A DNA stretch of 64,000 nt from Opitutaceae bacterium. GTDB lineage: Bacteria; Verrucomicrobiota; Verrucomicrobiia; Opitutales; Opitutaceae. The position numbers were made by a program, and so were the translations under genes. The notes beneath the pieces were generated by a model, which had not been told where the DNA came from, searched no databases, and was given only the letters and a program-made list of their open reading frames with translations. Where the stretch lies: the NCBI GenBank assembly GCA_028284235.1, contig JANQSC010000029.1:1-64000 (forward strand), given 5' to 3'. Numbering within the stretch: the first letter of the stretch is position 1; every line of letters begins with the position of its first letter. Of the stretch, positions 27,308-36,241 are shown piece after piece.

Positions 27308-28630
27308 TCAGTCGATCATCTGTACGATCTCGCCTTCAACGAAATCAGCCGACAAGCGATCCAGTCGAACTTCAGCGCAGCGATTGGCGAGATCTGCTCC
27401 ATTCATCGCGTCACGGGGCGCGACGACTCGGATGTAGTTGTCGGTGTACGACGGCCAGCAGTCCAGTTTTGGGTTCTCGAAGAGGACGCGCATTGTTTTG
27501 CCCAAATGCGCTTCGTAGAAGTCGTATCGCTTTTTCGCCGACAAGCGTCGGAGGTGGGCGCTGCGGCGTTGGCGTTCTTCGATGGGAACTTGATCCGCCC
27601 GTTTCGCGGCCAAGGTCCCTTTTCGCTCCGAAAACGAAAACACATGGCAGAAATTGAACGGGTTCTCCAAAAACACGCGGCAAGTCTCCTGGAACTCTTC
27701 CTCGCTCTCCCCCGGAAACCCAACCATGATATCCGAGCCAATGTACGCGCCATCAACGCTCTCTCGAGCCAAGTGCAAAAACTCCAAGTATTCGGAAATC
27801 GTATACTTGCGGCGCATCTCCCCGAGCACTTTGTTGCTGCCCGCCTGCAGCGGAATATGGAAAAACGGCAACAAGGCGTGGTCCGGGTCGTTCATCATCC
27901 CGAACAATTCCGTCGGAATCGTCGTCGGCTCGATGCTGCTGATGCGGATCCGGTCGATCCCTTCGACCAAATTCAAACCCTCCAGGACTCTAAGTAAATC
28001 CGCGTCCCCTGTCTGGTACGTGCCGATGTTCACTCCCGTAACGACGATCTCGCGAATCCCCTGGCTCGCCTTCGCTTTGGCTTCGTCTATGAGATTCGCG
28101 TAGTCGCGCGAACGCGAAGGCCCACGGGCGAATGGGATGATGCAAAAGCTGCAGATAAAACTGCAACCATCCTGGATCTTCAAATTCGCCCGCTGATTGA
28201 ATGGCGCGTCGCCCGCGAATTGGATCGAAAAATCCTCGGGACTAATGCGATCGCGAATGATGACCGGCTTCTCGTTTTTCTCCTGCCCGATAAAATCGAC
28301 GACGCTCATCTTTTCCTGATTCCCGATAATCAGGTCGACTCCGCCGATCTCCGCGATCTCCTTGGCCCCCATTTGCGAATAGCAGCCGACCACCGCCGTG
28401 TAGGCGCCTGGGTTTTTGCGTACGAACTGCCGAATGGTCTGGCGACACTTCGAGTCGGCCAGATTCGTTACGGTGCAGGTATTGATGATCCCCAAATCCG
28501 CTCGCTCCCCAAAAGGCACGATTTCATAGCCCTCGTCTTTGAGACGCTGCTGGATCAGCAAGGTCTCCGACTGGTTCAATCGACACCCGAGGGTGTGCAA
28601 GGAAGCTCGTTTTGTGGCGGTCGACACCAT
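27308..28630 (-). CDS. mtaB: tRNA ms2t6A methylthiotransferase
   Basis: A 440-residue radical SAM enzyme that adds a methylthio group to t6A37 of tRNAs reading ANN codons. The N-terminal MiaB-type domain has Cys16 (HTLGCRLNQSET), Cys52 and Cys83, which hold the auxiliary iron-sulfur cluster. The radical SAM cluster cysteines are 156, 160 and 163 (GCSFICSFCIIPFARG). A TRAM-like region lies at the end. The N terminus and cysteine spacing fit MtaB rather than MiaB or RimO. TsaE, which helps make t6A, is encoded 2 kb away. Confidence 0.92.
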   Translation of the reverse strand: MVSTATKRASLHTLGCRLNQSETLLIQQRLKDEGYEIVPFGERADLGIINTCTVTNLADSKCRQTIRQFVRKNPGAYTAVVGCYSQMGAKEIAEIGGVDLIIGNQEKMSVVDFIGQEKNEKPVIIRDRISPEDFSIQFAGDAPFNQRANLKIQDGCSFICSFCIIPFARGPSRSRDYANLIDEAKAKASQGIREIVVTGVNIGTYQTGDADLLRVLEGLNLVEGIDRIRISSIEPTTIPTELFGMMNDPDHALLPFFHIPLQAGSNKVLGEMRRKYTISEYLEFLHLARESVDGAYIGSDIMVGFPGESEEEFQETCRVFLENPFNFCHVFSFSERKGTLAAKRADQVPIEERQRRSAHLRRLSAKKRYDFYEAHLGKTMRVLFENPKLDCWPSYTDNYIRVVAPRDAMNGADLANRCAEVRLDRLSADFVEGEIVQMID

Positions 28631-28795
28631 ACTCGAAAGCCGAAACCCATACGCGAGAAGCCGCGGATGTCATCAAAAAACGGAATTCGTGTTCTATTTT
28701 TAGAGAATGACCAATGACACGGAATGTTCGTCGTTCACCTCCACATGGGCCCGTCCCGCTCCGCATACACGTCTATTTTGATAGGCTTTCTTCCG

Positions 28796-28873
28796 AAAAA
28801 CGCGCCGGGACGGCGCGTTCCACCTTTGATTCCGAATCAAGGAGATGGAACCCGCCGTCCCGGCGGGTTTACG
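28796..28873. repeat. REP-like double palindrome
   Basis: Two GC-rich hairpins, CGCGCCGGGACGGCGCG with a flanking TTCCACC (from about 28800) and CCCGCCGTCCCGGCGGG preceded by GGTGGAAC-like GATGGAAC (to 28870), enclose the palindrome TTGATTCCGAATCAA. The same outer design (AACGCG hairpin, TTCCACC ... GGTGGAACCC hairpin) recurs at 31.15-31.38 kb. The gap 28631-28972 otherwise shows no gene; an upstream open extension of the CPBP gene runs through this repeat and is not credible. Confidence 0.6.
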
Positions 28874-28972
28874 TTGACGCTCGTCCGCTTAGCGGGCCGA
28901 GTCTCTCAAACATATGACCCCTTTTTTGAACTCGCTCCCTCATCGCTCCCTCCTTTGACTGCCAACCCGAAA

Positions 28973-29719
28973 ATGGACCTCGCTACTCGATTGAATCAAT
29001 ACAACCGACTCGCTCGATGGGACATCCGCCCCATCGACGCCTGGCTGTTCGTCTGCCTGGTCCTAATCGGCGCTTCCTTGCTATCAGGAGTCTTCGTCAA
29101 CGGCTACTACTTCTTTTCCGGAGCGGAGAAAGACCTCGAATCCCTGCCCTACATCATCGCCTCCGGCATGGGGCTCCAATTGAGCGGCCTCCTCGCCTGG
29201 TACCTTTTCAAGCAATTCACCCAGTACTCGAGCCGCAACAATCCCGCCACCGCGATGCGGTCCATTCAGATCGGCGCCATCGGGTTCGTCTGCGCCTATC
29301 TGCTGCTCATCCCCTCCATGCTCGTTTGGAGATTCCTGCTCGACCTCTTCAACTTCGAGTACGAATTCCAACTCCCCGTGCTTCTGGTGCAAAACGGCGG
29401 GACCACCACCGAAATGGCGCTGCTCGCCCTGCTCGTCGTCATAGTCGCCCCCGTCTGCGAAGAACTCGTCTATCGGGGCTTCCTTTTCCGCTATTTCAAC
29501 GAACGCCTGCCCCTCGCGGCGGCCATCGCGATCCCATCGGCGATATTCGCTCTGATGCACTTCAATCTCTACAGCTTCTTCCCCCTGTTCATTCTCGGGG
29601 CCGCGCTCTGCGTCGTCTACAAGATCACCGGCAATATACTTTCTAGCATTACGCTCCACGGCCTGTTCAATCTGCTCAATTTGCTGCTCATCTACTCGAT
29701 TGAACCCATCGAACTATGA
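28973..29719 (+). CDS. CPBP-family intramembrane metalloprotease
   Basis: A 248-residue membrane protein with about six hydrophobic segments (29-48, 58-80, 97-120, 145-162, 180-200 and 205-240). Catalytic motifs: EELVYRGF with Glu163, Glu164 and Arg168, and LMHFNLY with His196, as in the CAAX protease/bacteriocin-processing group. The start at 28973 avoids an upstream extension that would be made from repeat DNA. The stop overlaps the thiL start as ATGA. The substrate is unknown. Confidence 0.85.
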   Translation: MDLATRLNQYNRLARWDIRPIDAWLFVCLVLIGASLLSGVFVNGYYFFSGAEKDLESLPYIIASGMGLQLSGLLAWYLFKQFTQYSSRNNPATAMRSIQIGAIGFVCAYLLLIPSMLVWRFLLDLFNFEYEFQLPVLLVQNGGTTTEMALLALLVVIVAPVCEELVYRGFLFRYFNERLPLAAAIAIPSAIFALMHFNLYSFFPLFILGAALCVVYKITGNILSSITLHGLFNLLNLLLIYSIEPIEL

Positions 29720-30693
29720 ACCCGTTCGCTGACGCGCCCAGCCAATCCGCCGGGGCTTACGGCGAACGCGCCCTCATCGAGAAAATTCGAGAGTGGCTGG
29801 GCGACGCTTCTCCGCCGACGCCTCAGGGGATCGGCGACGACTGCGCCGCAACACCCCTTCCCCGGAATTTCAATACGCTTCTCACCACCGCCGACCCGGT
29901 CGTCTACAATCGGCACTTCGACGACACAATTTCACCCGAAGACGTAGCTCGCAAACTCCTCAATCGAAACATCAGCGACATCGCAGCCATGGGCGGCTCC
30001 CCGCGCCACGCCACCCTATCACTCGCGATACCGGAAAACCTATCGATTAATTGGCTACAGCGATTCTTCAATCGCCTCTCCAGCGAAGCGCGCGACCGAG
30101 ACGTGCAGGTCAACGGAGGGGACACCACCGCCACCGACGGATTTCTCGGAGCGTTTCTAACACTCGTCGGTTTCGCCAACGACCGCGTCCTGAGCCGAAA
30201 AAACGCCACTACCGGATCCGCTCTCTTCACCACGGGCGCTCTCGGCGGCAGTCGATTGGGCAAGCACTGTCAATTCGAACCTCGCCTCGCCGAAGGCCAG
30301 TGGCTGGCGACCCAAACCGAAGTCTCTTCCTGCATGGATATCAGCGATGGACTCGGCAAAGACTGCGCCGCGCTCGTCGCGAACGAATTCAGCGCCGAAA
30401 TCGACGCCTCCCGCATTCCAATCGCCGACGACGCCCAGAAAATCGCCCGCGAATCGGGCCACTCCCCGCTCCACCACGCCCTCAACGACGGCGAGGACTA
30501 CGAACTGCTTTTTACGCTGGATCCCGAGCGAGACCCCGACGCGTTTGAGACCCAATGGAGACAGACGTTTTCAACCGCCCTCACGCGTATCGGAACGATC
30601 GTTTCCCGCCAACCGAAGCAACCCGCAATCCTTCTGCAGAACAGCCCTCCCGATATCAACTTAAGCGGATATGAACATTTTCGAACAACTTGA
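29716..30693 (+). CDS. thiL: thiamine-monophosphate kinase
   Basis: A 325-residue ATP-dependent kinase that turns thiamine phosphate into thiamine diphosphate. Family motifs: GIGDDCA (38-44) for metal/ATP, RKLLNRNISDIAAMGGSPRHATLSL, the DRDVQVNGGDTTATD region, CMDISDGLGKD and LNDGEDYELLFTL. It overlaps the CPBP gene by 4 bases and tsaE by 23, so the three form one operon. Confidence 0.95.
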   Translation: MNPFADAPSQSAGAYGERALIEKIREWLGDASPPTPQGIGDDCAATPLPRNFNTLLTTADPVVYNRHFDDTISPEDVARKLLNRNISDIAAMGGSPRHATLSLAIPENLSINWLQRFFNRLSSEARDRDVQVNGGDTTATDGFLGAFLTLVGFANDRVLSRKNATTGSALFTTGALGGSRLGKHCQFEPRLAEGQWLATQTEVSSCMDISDGLGKDCAALVANEFSAEIDASRIPIADDAQKIARESGHSPLHHALNDGEDYELLFTLDPERDPDAFETQWRQTFSTALTRIGTIVSRQPKQPAILLQNSPPDINLSGYEHFRTT

Positions 30694-31105
30694 GTCGGGC
30701 ATCGAAACCGCCTCCGCTGACGAGACCCAACAAGTCGCCCACGAACTGGCATTGGAATCAAAAGACGACCTGGTCATCGCCCTAAATGGCGATCTCGGCG
30801 TAGGAAAAACCACTTTCGTTAAAGGCCTGGCTCGCGCCTTCGGTATTCAAGATCTAATCACGAGTCCGACGTTCAACATTCTCAATACCTACAAGGGCGA
30901 TCGGACCTTGCTCCACATGGACGCGTACCGAATCGAATCGCAGTCCGACGCGCTTGACGATCTCATGCTCGAAGATTTTATGGATTCCCCATTTTGCCTG
31001 GCGATCGAATGGCCTCAGAATCTCGGCCCGCTTCCATGGGGCGAGGTCCTTTCCCTTCAACTGTCAATCCAAGCCGACGGCACGCACCGGATACAGTCGA
31101 AGTGA
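30671..31105 (+). CDS. tsaE: tRNA t6A modification ATPase TsaE
   Basis: A 144-residue P-loop protein with Walker A GDLGVGKTT (about 40-48), LITSPTFNILNTYKG and LHMDAYRIES, and an acidic IEWPQNLG near the end. It drives turnover of the TsaB-TsaD complex that adds threonylcarbamoyl to A37 of tRNA. It overlaps thiL by 23 bases; the pairing of thiL and tsaE is common. Confidence 0.93.
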   Translation: MNIFEQLESGIETASADETQQVAHELALESKDDLVIALNGDLGVGKTTFVKGLARAFGIQDLITSPTFNILNTYKGDRTLLHMDAYRIESQSDALDDLMLEDFMDSPFCLAIEWPQNLGPLPWGEVLSLQLSIQADGTHRIQSK

Positions 31106-31142
31106 GAAATCCCGTATCGACCGATTCGATTTCCGGCCTGAT

Positions 31143-31378
31143 AAAACGCGTCGGGACGACGCGTTCCACCATTTAGAGACTGTCCAATAAGTCGCTTTCG
31201 AGACCTTAAAGTTATATTTGGGGATCAGAAATTAGGCTGCGATCCGAGGAATACCCGGAGGGTATTGCGACGTGAGCAAATAACTTCTGAGCCCAAATAG
31301 GACAAAGGGACGAAGGAATGGACTTATTGGACAGTCTCTTAGATGAAAAGGTGGAACCCGACCTCCGGGCGGGCTTAG
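31143..31378. repeat. second REP-like double palindrome, split by a MITE
   Basis: The left half is AACGCGTCGGGACGACGCGTT followed by CCACC (31145-31170). The right half is GGTGGAACCCG and a GC-rich stem ending near 31378. It is the same layout as the repeat at 28.8 kb. Between the halves sits a 163-bp MITE. Without it and one copy of TTA, the middle reads CCACCATTTAGATGAAAAGGTGG minus nothing else, an intact palindromic unit. Confidence 0.6.
31176..31338. mobile_element. 163-bp MITE with perfect 18-bp terminal inverted repeats
   Basis: The left end GAGACTGTCCAATAAGTC (31176-31193) is repeated exactly in reverse complement at 31321-31338. TTA flanks both sides (31173-31175 and 31339-31341), a 3-bp TNA-type target duplication. 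The GAG start and TNA target fit non-autonomous relatives of IS5-family (IS1031/IS903-like) elements. There is no transposase frame inside. Confidence 0.8.
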
Positions 31379-31431
31379 GTTCATAAAGAGAGAAGCCAGA
31401 GCGTTGCTGGACAATCCCCCAAACCGCCGAA

Positions 31432-33309
31432 CTAACTCTTAGGCTTAGCCTCTTCCGTTTCCGTATCCGAATTCTCAGCGCTGGCAGCGACGGGTTCTTC
31501 GACTTCCTCAACGACCGCTTCAGCCACAGGCTCCTCTTCCTTCTGAGGTTCCGGGGTCGCCTCCTCGGTAGCCTCCATAGCGCTCGCTTCGTTCGAAGCC
31601 TCAACCGTTTCTCCCGCCGGTTCGGGTTCCGAAACCGGTTCTTCCGCTTTCGGTTCCACAGAAGGAGCCTCGACCGCAGTGTCCTCAACCGTCGCATCCT
31701 CGACGGAAGCCTCTGCCGCCTCGGCTGACGGTTCGGGCTGGGGAGACGGTTTTTCCTCCCCTTCTTCCGCGATTGTCTCCGGCGCAGCAGGCGATTCGGA
31801 CTTTGTTTCCGTTTCGGCCTTCTCGGCCGGCGCGCTCGGATCCGCGCCGTCGGACTCCGGCTTCGCCGGTTTCTCCTTAGGCTCGTTTTCCATCACCGGC
31901 TGGGCGAAAAGCGAATCGTCCGCGAAATGGCTCACGTATCCATCCGCGATCAGCCAATGCAGATCCTGGATGAGTTTCTTGTCGTCGAATTCAGACTCGG
32001 GATCTTCCGTTTTCAACCATTCTTTATAGACTGGCTGGAGCTCCTTGAGTTTGATGTTCTGATTCGCCTCCAAGAAACGTATGAGCCGGTCCAGAGACTC
32101 GGCCATCACTTGGCCTTTCGTTCTAAAGTTGCGGCGCGTCGAGCAAATCAGAGTGACTCCCTTGGCACCTCGTTTGTAGATGCTAAACTTCTCCCGCCTC
32201 AAGCGCCCGCGTATCGCGTTCGCGGTTTCGAGCGGAAAGCGGCGCTGACGCTCGAGCTCGCCCTTAACCGCCCGGGCCGCTTCCGTATTTGCATGCTCTT
32301 CCAGCACAGTGCCGGACACGCGGGCGTAGTTCACTTCACGTACAATCTTGTCGCGTTGCGTCGTTCGAACAAATCCGATCGCGTCGCTGATCGATTCGAA
32401 GGTTTGAGCTTCCTCGCCCTCGGCGGGACGACTCGTATAGCGGGTCGCCTTCTTCATCGACTCCAACCACTCGTTCACCGCTTCCTCTTCGCGCACTTGC
32501 TCGATGGAGGATTGAAATTTCTCAAACGGCATGTGGCCGAGCTGCGTCTTGTGATGCAGCGAAACAAACTCCTCGTAGCGATGATAGTTCGGCGGCCCGA
32601 GCAGCTTCTTGGTAATCCCGCAGCGATTCACAAACTGGAAATTTCCGGTGGGCGCCTCGACTTCGACCTCTTGGGTATCGAAGAGCGAATCGATGCAATT
32701 GGCGACGGCGTGCTGAATCGCCTCTTCCTCCGTTGCGAAGGGCATACCGTCCGGAATGGATACAAATACGCGTTCCGGTTTCTCCCCTTTCGGGGCTTTC
32801 CGCGTTACGCTGGCGACGAACCGGTCCGGCTTTTCCAGGAAAATCTTGGCGACTTCGAACAGCTCGTAAGTGATGTGGTTCGCCCGCAGGGCTTTGATAA
32901 TCGTCGTGAATCCAGAATCGTCCGGATAAAACCCAACATCGAAAACCGCGCTCTCGTAGGGACGGTCGTGAGTATATCCACGGCCTCCCTCGCGATTGCG
33001 ATTTTGGAAACGACGGTCGCCCCCGTCTCTCGGTCCCCGCGAACGGTCTTGCCCGTCCCGGTTTGCGGGACGATCCGAAAACGAACGACGCGGCGGGCGA
33101 CGATCTTTGGGCGGACCTCCCCCGCCCGAACGGCGGTCCTGACGTCGCCCTTTTCCGGGACTGCGGCCCGACCCTTGGCGGTGCTCGCCTTTCGATTTGG
33201 TTCCGGCGTCGCTCCACTGCGTGCCGAAGCTGAAACTCTGGAACTCGGACAGATCGAGCGGATTCGATTCCGGCTGATCCTTGGGTTCCTTAGAACTCGA
33301 TTCGCTCAT
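31432..33309 (-). CDS. large protein with Arg/Gly-rich N terminus and acidic C-terminal tail
   Basis: A 625-residue protein. Residues about 35-115 are rich in Arg, Gly, Pro and Asp (GGGGPPKDRRPPRRSFSD, RSRGPRDGGDRRFQNRNR), the composition of disordered RNA-binding tails. Residues 118-470 look folded, with ESAVFDVGFYPDDSGFTTI, CGITKKLLGPPNYHRYEEF and IDSLFDTQEVEV. From about 475 on, Glu/Ala/Pro/Val repeats make a long acidic tail. There is no signal peptide. It is probably a conserved verrucomicrobial protein with nucleic-acid contacts. The function is unknown; charge pattern alone suggests RNA binding. Confidence 0.75.
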   Translation of the reverse strand: MSESSSKEPKDQPESNPLDLSEFQSFSFGTQWSDAGTKSKGEHRQGSGRSPGKGRRQDRRSGGGGPPKDRRPPRRSFSDRPANRDGQDRSRGPRDGGDRRFQNRNREGGRGYTHDRPYESAVFDVGFYPDDSGFTTIIKALRANHITYELFEVAKIFLEKPDRFVASVTRKAPKGEKPERVFVSIPDGMPFATEEEAIQHAVANCIDSLFDTQEVEVEAPTGNFQFVNRCGITKKLLGPPNYHRYEEFVSLHHKTQLGHMPFEKFQSSIEQVREEEAVNEWLESMKKATRYTSRPAEGEEAQTFESISDAIGFVRTTQRDKIVREVNYARVSGTVLEEHANTEAARAVKGELERQRRFPLETANAIRGRLRREKFSIYKRGAKGVTLICSTRRNFRTKGQVMAESLDRLIRFLEANQNIKLKELQPVYKEWLKTEDPESEFDDKKLIQDLHWLIADGYVSHFADDSLFAQPVMENEPKEKPAKPESDGADPSAPAEKAETETKSESPAAPETIAEEGEEKPSPQPEPSAEAAEASVEDATVEDTAVEAPSVEPKAEEPVSEPEPAGETVEASNEASAMEATEEATPEPQKEEEPVAEAVVEEVEEPVAASAENSDTETEEAKPKS

Positions 33310-33386
33310 TGGATACTGGTTTTTGCAAAAGAAAACCCGCGGGTCCCCCGATGGTGGTGTAGTTTGTCTAAGTTGAAAATGCGCAA

Positions 33387-33414
33387 CTCTTAGTAATCCT
33401 CGAACTACTAAGAG
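33387..33414. repeat. 9-bp perfect inverted repeat upstream of the Arg/Gly-rich protein gene
   Basis: CTCTTAGTA (33387-33395) and TACTAAGAG (33406-33414) flank a 10-base spacer, about 80 bases before the minus-strand start at 33309. It could be an operator or an upstream hairpin. The rest of 33310-33516 is AT-rich and holds no gene; the tRNA promoter is expected near its right end (TTGACG at 33466). Confidence 0.4.
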
Positions 33415-33516
33415 CTTACTAGGCTAGAATCAACCCAATTGACCGAATAAATCAAATAGTTTGTTTTGACGCTTTACATCCGCGCGCATCTGTACTTTTT
33501 TCCGCCATTCCCAACT

Positions 33517-33601
33517 GCTCAGGTGGTGGAATTGGTAGACACGCACGCTTGAGGGGCGTGTGGCGCAAGCCGTGAGGGTTCGAGTCCCTCTCTGAGCACC
33601 A
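33517..33601 (+). tRNA. tRNA-Leu (anticodon GAG)
   Basis: An 85-base gene with acceptor arms GCTCAGG and TCTGAGC, discriminator A and an encoded CCA at 33599-33601. The anticodon stem is CACGC/GCGTG with loop TTGAGGG, anticodon GAG. The variable arm is long (TGGCGCAAGCCG, class II tRNA) and the T loop is GGTTCGAGTCCC. Phage genes begin 18 bases after its 3' end, so it probably holds the attachment site. Confidence 0.97.
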
Positions 33602-33618
33602 ACTTATAATTTCCTAAG

Positions 33619-33921
33619 TTATTTAATACCAAGATTTTGCACAGCTTCCCCAATATCGGTGTGTGAGGGGTGTGTGGAATTATCCCACAAAACGTAGTCG
33701 AAAAGCTTCATCGCCATCTCCGGTACCGGGTACCTTCCGGACTCCCATTTTCTGACGATTTCGGAGCTCACGCCCATCACTTCGGCAAGGTCTGCCTGCC
33801 TCCAACCTTTAACTACACGGAGCAGCTTGATCCCGGTATTCGGGTCCAGTCTTTCGCGATCGAGAAAGAAAGCCAGCTTCTCGGTATCGCCGCCAGGGAG
33901 GGTTGACATGCGAAAATTCAT
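33619..33921 (-). CDS. XRE-family helix-turn-helix protein
   Basis: A 100-residue protein. The HTH lies at about residues 30-75: GIKLLRVVKGWRQADLAEVMGVSSEIVRKWESGRYPVPE, with the second helix AEVMGVSSEIVRKWE matching Cro/C1-type folds. The start overlaps the terL stop (TGATG); an ATG 12 bases downstream is an alternative. It is the last gene of the leftward terminase operon, next to the tRNA, an odd place for a main repressor. A regulator of late genes or of integration is possible. Confidence 0.8.
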   Translation of the reverse strand: MNFRMSTLPGGDTEKLAFFLDRERLDPNTGIKLLRVVKGWRQADLAEVMGVSSEIVRKWESGRYPVPEMAMKLFDYVLWDNSTHPSHTDIGEAVQNLGIK

Positions 33922-35726
33922 CAGTCTTCAGCTGCTATCTCATCCTCCGGTAGATTTTGCAAGTCGCACAGGTCGACCAGCAGGGTTTGATAACACTCGC
34001 ACACGAGAAGGTCGTTGCGCTTGTCCGCGGCTTCTAGAATCCAAACGTCCTCCATCTCCCCCGTCTTGGTGTTTTCGATCTGACGGCGCTCCTCAGCAAC
34101 CATGTGAGCCTTGTAGTCCTTGCTCACATTTTTGGGGATTTCATACCTGTCGCCGGCAAGTCTACGAATGGCATCTAGCCGCTCTCGTATTTCGTGCTTT
34201 GAGTAAAGAATGAGCGGAACCTCGTGAATGCTCTCACCCTTTTTACCGTCAATCGGAACCCATTGGATCGGTGAGTAAATGCGCCTCGTCTTCTTCCCAT
34301 TGACGTTGTGGATCCAGTACCGATTATTTTCACCTTTGATGGCCGTGTATCCGTATTTGTAGCAAAGCTTGTAGACGTCTGTCGCATTGTAGCCCGAATC
34401 AACAAGAACGCGATTCGCTTCGGCTCCATACTCCAATCGGAGCTCTTCAATTTCTTCGTCGACTGTTAGCTTACCTTCCCAGGCCAACCGACTTCTCATT
34501 GGAGAGATCCAATCTCTAACGACAGCCCAATAGTGGGGCAGCTCACCCTTTTTGACCAAACGTCCACGCTGCTTGTCCACTGTCATACCGCACAGCTCTG
34601 GATTCTCGAGCCTAGAACCTTTCTTTATTAGCAAATTGAGTCTGAGATCCTCCAGGTGTGGTCGGAAACGCGGATCGTACATTCCTCCCTCGGTTCGTTG
34701 AATGTAGACTATCCATGGCGCTTTGTCACCTCGCCTCATCGCAGCGATCGCCAACAGCTTTTCTTTCACAATGTCGATGTACTTTACCCAGTAAACGGAT
34801 ACAGCTTCCGCATGGAGTCCCACGTGCTTGGCAAATCCCTCATTGGGATACCGACCTTTCAAGGATCTCTGCCTGCGCCGTTCATAGTCGTCGTACATCT
34901 TGTGGCCGCAATGCTCACACTCGTAGTAAATCGTCTTTTCGATCGCATCGAAATCATACTCGCCGTTTTCCTTCTTTGTGGTCTCATGATGCAATCCGCC
35001 CAGCTTCCCCTCATAAGTCTTGGCCCTAAAATGCTGATACTTCCCACAACTGTCGCACGGCTCTTCCCAGTTCTCCTGCGAGGAGTCCTTGAATGTCTCG
35101 TCCAACTGGTCATCGACCTTTCCTCCGGTAGATATGTTGGCCTGAAATCGATTCCATACCGCCCCAAGTCGTTTGTCAGCAAGCCGCTTCCTGCCCGGCT
35201 CCCAAGCGTGCTGCTCTTCATTCACCTGCAAAGTGACCGACTCAGATTCGAGATTGTCAGTATTGTGAATCCCCTGCATAGAGAAACTCAAGTGATCGAA
35301 AGCGATAGTTGGTCGCGACTCGCTCACATTCTTGGGCATCAGTTTCTTTACGGGCTTACACGCCTCGAGAATCCTCTTCACCCGCTTTTTCCAGCGTAGC
35401 TTCCCTTTCTCGTCATTTTCCCAATTGTATTGAATATCTCCCGTCGCCTTGGTCGCTATCCAGTAGCAGATCAAGGTCTCGCCAAAAGCGGATTTTCCAG
35501 ATTGGGCGCTAAACAGGAGAGTCAAAGCTTCAACCTCTGAATTGTCTACTGCCTCGTACGCCTTCCTCAGCCAAGGGGTTATCTCAATGTCGAACGACTC
35601 CGACCTGACGGAGCCAACGAGTCGAACATTCGTGGTAGCCCATTCGATCATATTCGATTCGGCCACATTCGGTATGGCCTCCTTGATCGCTCCCATCAGC
35701 CACTTGGTGTCATCCAGTTCCTTCAT
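33921..35726 (-). CDS. phage terminase large subunit, GpA family
   Basis: A 601-residue DNA-packaging motor. The ATPase has Walker A LFSAQSGKS (about 71-79) and a Walker B-like LQVNEEQHAW (about 166-175). Two CxxC pairs (Cys224/227 and Cys270/273) form the zinc-binding insertion typical of lambda GpA relatives. The nuclease half has MTVDKQRGRLV, EIEELRLEYGAEANRVLVDSGYN and YTAIKGENNRY. It overlaps the small-subunit gene by 4 bases. GpA-type terminases usually cut at cos sites. Confidence 0.92.
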   Translation of the reverse strand: MKELDDTKWLMGAIKEAIPNVAESNMIEWATTNVRLVGSVRSESFDIEITPWLRKAYEAVDNSEVEALTLLFSAQSGKSAFGETLICYWIATKATGDIQYNWENDEKGKLRWKKRVKRILEACKPVKKLMPKNVSESRPTIAFDHLSFSMQGIHNTDNLESESVTLQVNEEQHAWEPGRKRLADKRLGAVWNRFQANISTGGKVDDQLDETFKDSSQENWEEPCDSCGKYQHFRAKTYEGKLGGLHHETTKKENGEYDFDAIEKTIYYECEHCGHKMYDDYERRRQRSLKGRYPNEGFAKHVGLHAEAVSVYWVKYIDIVKEKLLAIAAMRRGDKAPWIVYIQRTEGGMYDPRFRPHLEDLRLNLLIKKGSRLENPELCGMTVDKQRGRLVKKGELPHYWAVVRDWISPMRSRLAWEGKLTVDEEIEELRLEYGAEANRVLVDSGYNATDVYKLCYKYGYTAIKGENNRYWIHNVNGKKTRRIYSPIQWVPIDGKKGESIHEVPLILYSKHEIRERLDAIRRLAGDRYEIPKNVSKDYKAHMVAEERRQIENTKTGEMEDVWILEAADKRNDLLVCECYQTLLVDLCDLQNLPEDEIAAED

Positions 35727-36235
35727 TCTATTTCCTCAAACTGCTCTTCAAAATCGCGTTTCGCTTCCTCAAACCCAGACCGAAGCGTGTCTTTCAAGAT
35801 CTTCTGGATTTGCCTCTCAGTTCTACCCGCCAGTTTTGGAGGCGAATCGTTGCACAACTTTCGATCGAGGGTTCGGTACAAAAGACTGAATGTCTTGCCC
35901 ATCAATTCGGGGACTAGCGATCGCTCAATCAATACCCCGCGCTCTTTGTCTATTTTGACTCTCTCTCGTTCTATTTTCAGCTCCGCGAGATCATCTCTCA
36001 GCTTCTGAGATCTTGATACCTCTGGCTCTCCCCCAGATTTCCCACTCAGTCCATGAAACTCCATCCATGGAACGTACTTCTCTACAATGTAAGTGCCGTT
36101 GGGCTCCTTGATCGGCCTCTCCTCGGAATAGCGCTCATCGGTCAACCACTTTTTCAGAGTTATGTAGACACAGCCTAGCTCTCGAGCGAGATCCTGTTGA
36201 TTCGACACCCTCTTCCTACCCTTTGCGCTAGCCAT
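35723..36235 (-). CDS. probable phage terminase small subunit
   Basis: 170 residues from the ATG at 36235; a longer frame upstream is open but has phage control DNA under it. It opens with a basic stretch and an HTH (SNQQDLARELGCVYITLKKWLTDERY, about 12-38), as in Nu1-like small subunits. A coiled region LRDDLAELKIERERVKIDKERG follows, then a C-terminal part that would contact the large subunit. There is no ribosome binding site; a promoter-like TTGACA/TATACA pair lies directly upstream. Confidence 0.75.
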   Translation of the reverse strand: MASAKGRKRVSNQQDLARELGCVYITLKKWLTDERYSEERPIKEPNGTYIVEKYVPWMEFHGLSGKSGGEPEVSRSQKLRDDLAELKIERERVKIDKERGVLIERSLVPELMGKTFSLLYRTLDRKLCNDSPPKLAGRTERQIQKILKDTLRSGFEEAKRDFEEQFEEIE

Positions 36236-36241
36236 TGGTTG

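Noticed and set aside
28724..28972. N-terminal extension of the CPBP protease
   Set aside because: The extra 83 codons run through REP-like palindromes and give a Pro/Arg sequence unlike a protein N terminus; the ATG at 28973 starts a normal membrane protease.
31927..33393. Plus-strand open frame of 488 codons
   Set aside because: Antisense to the Arg/Gly-rich protein gene; low-complexity Arg-rich translation without motifs.
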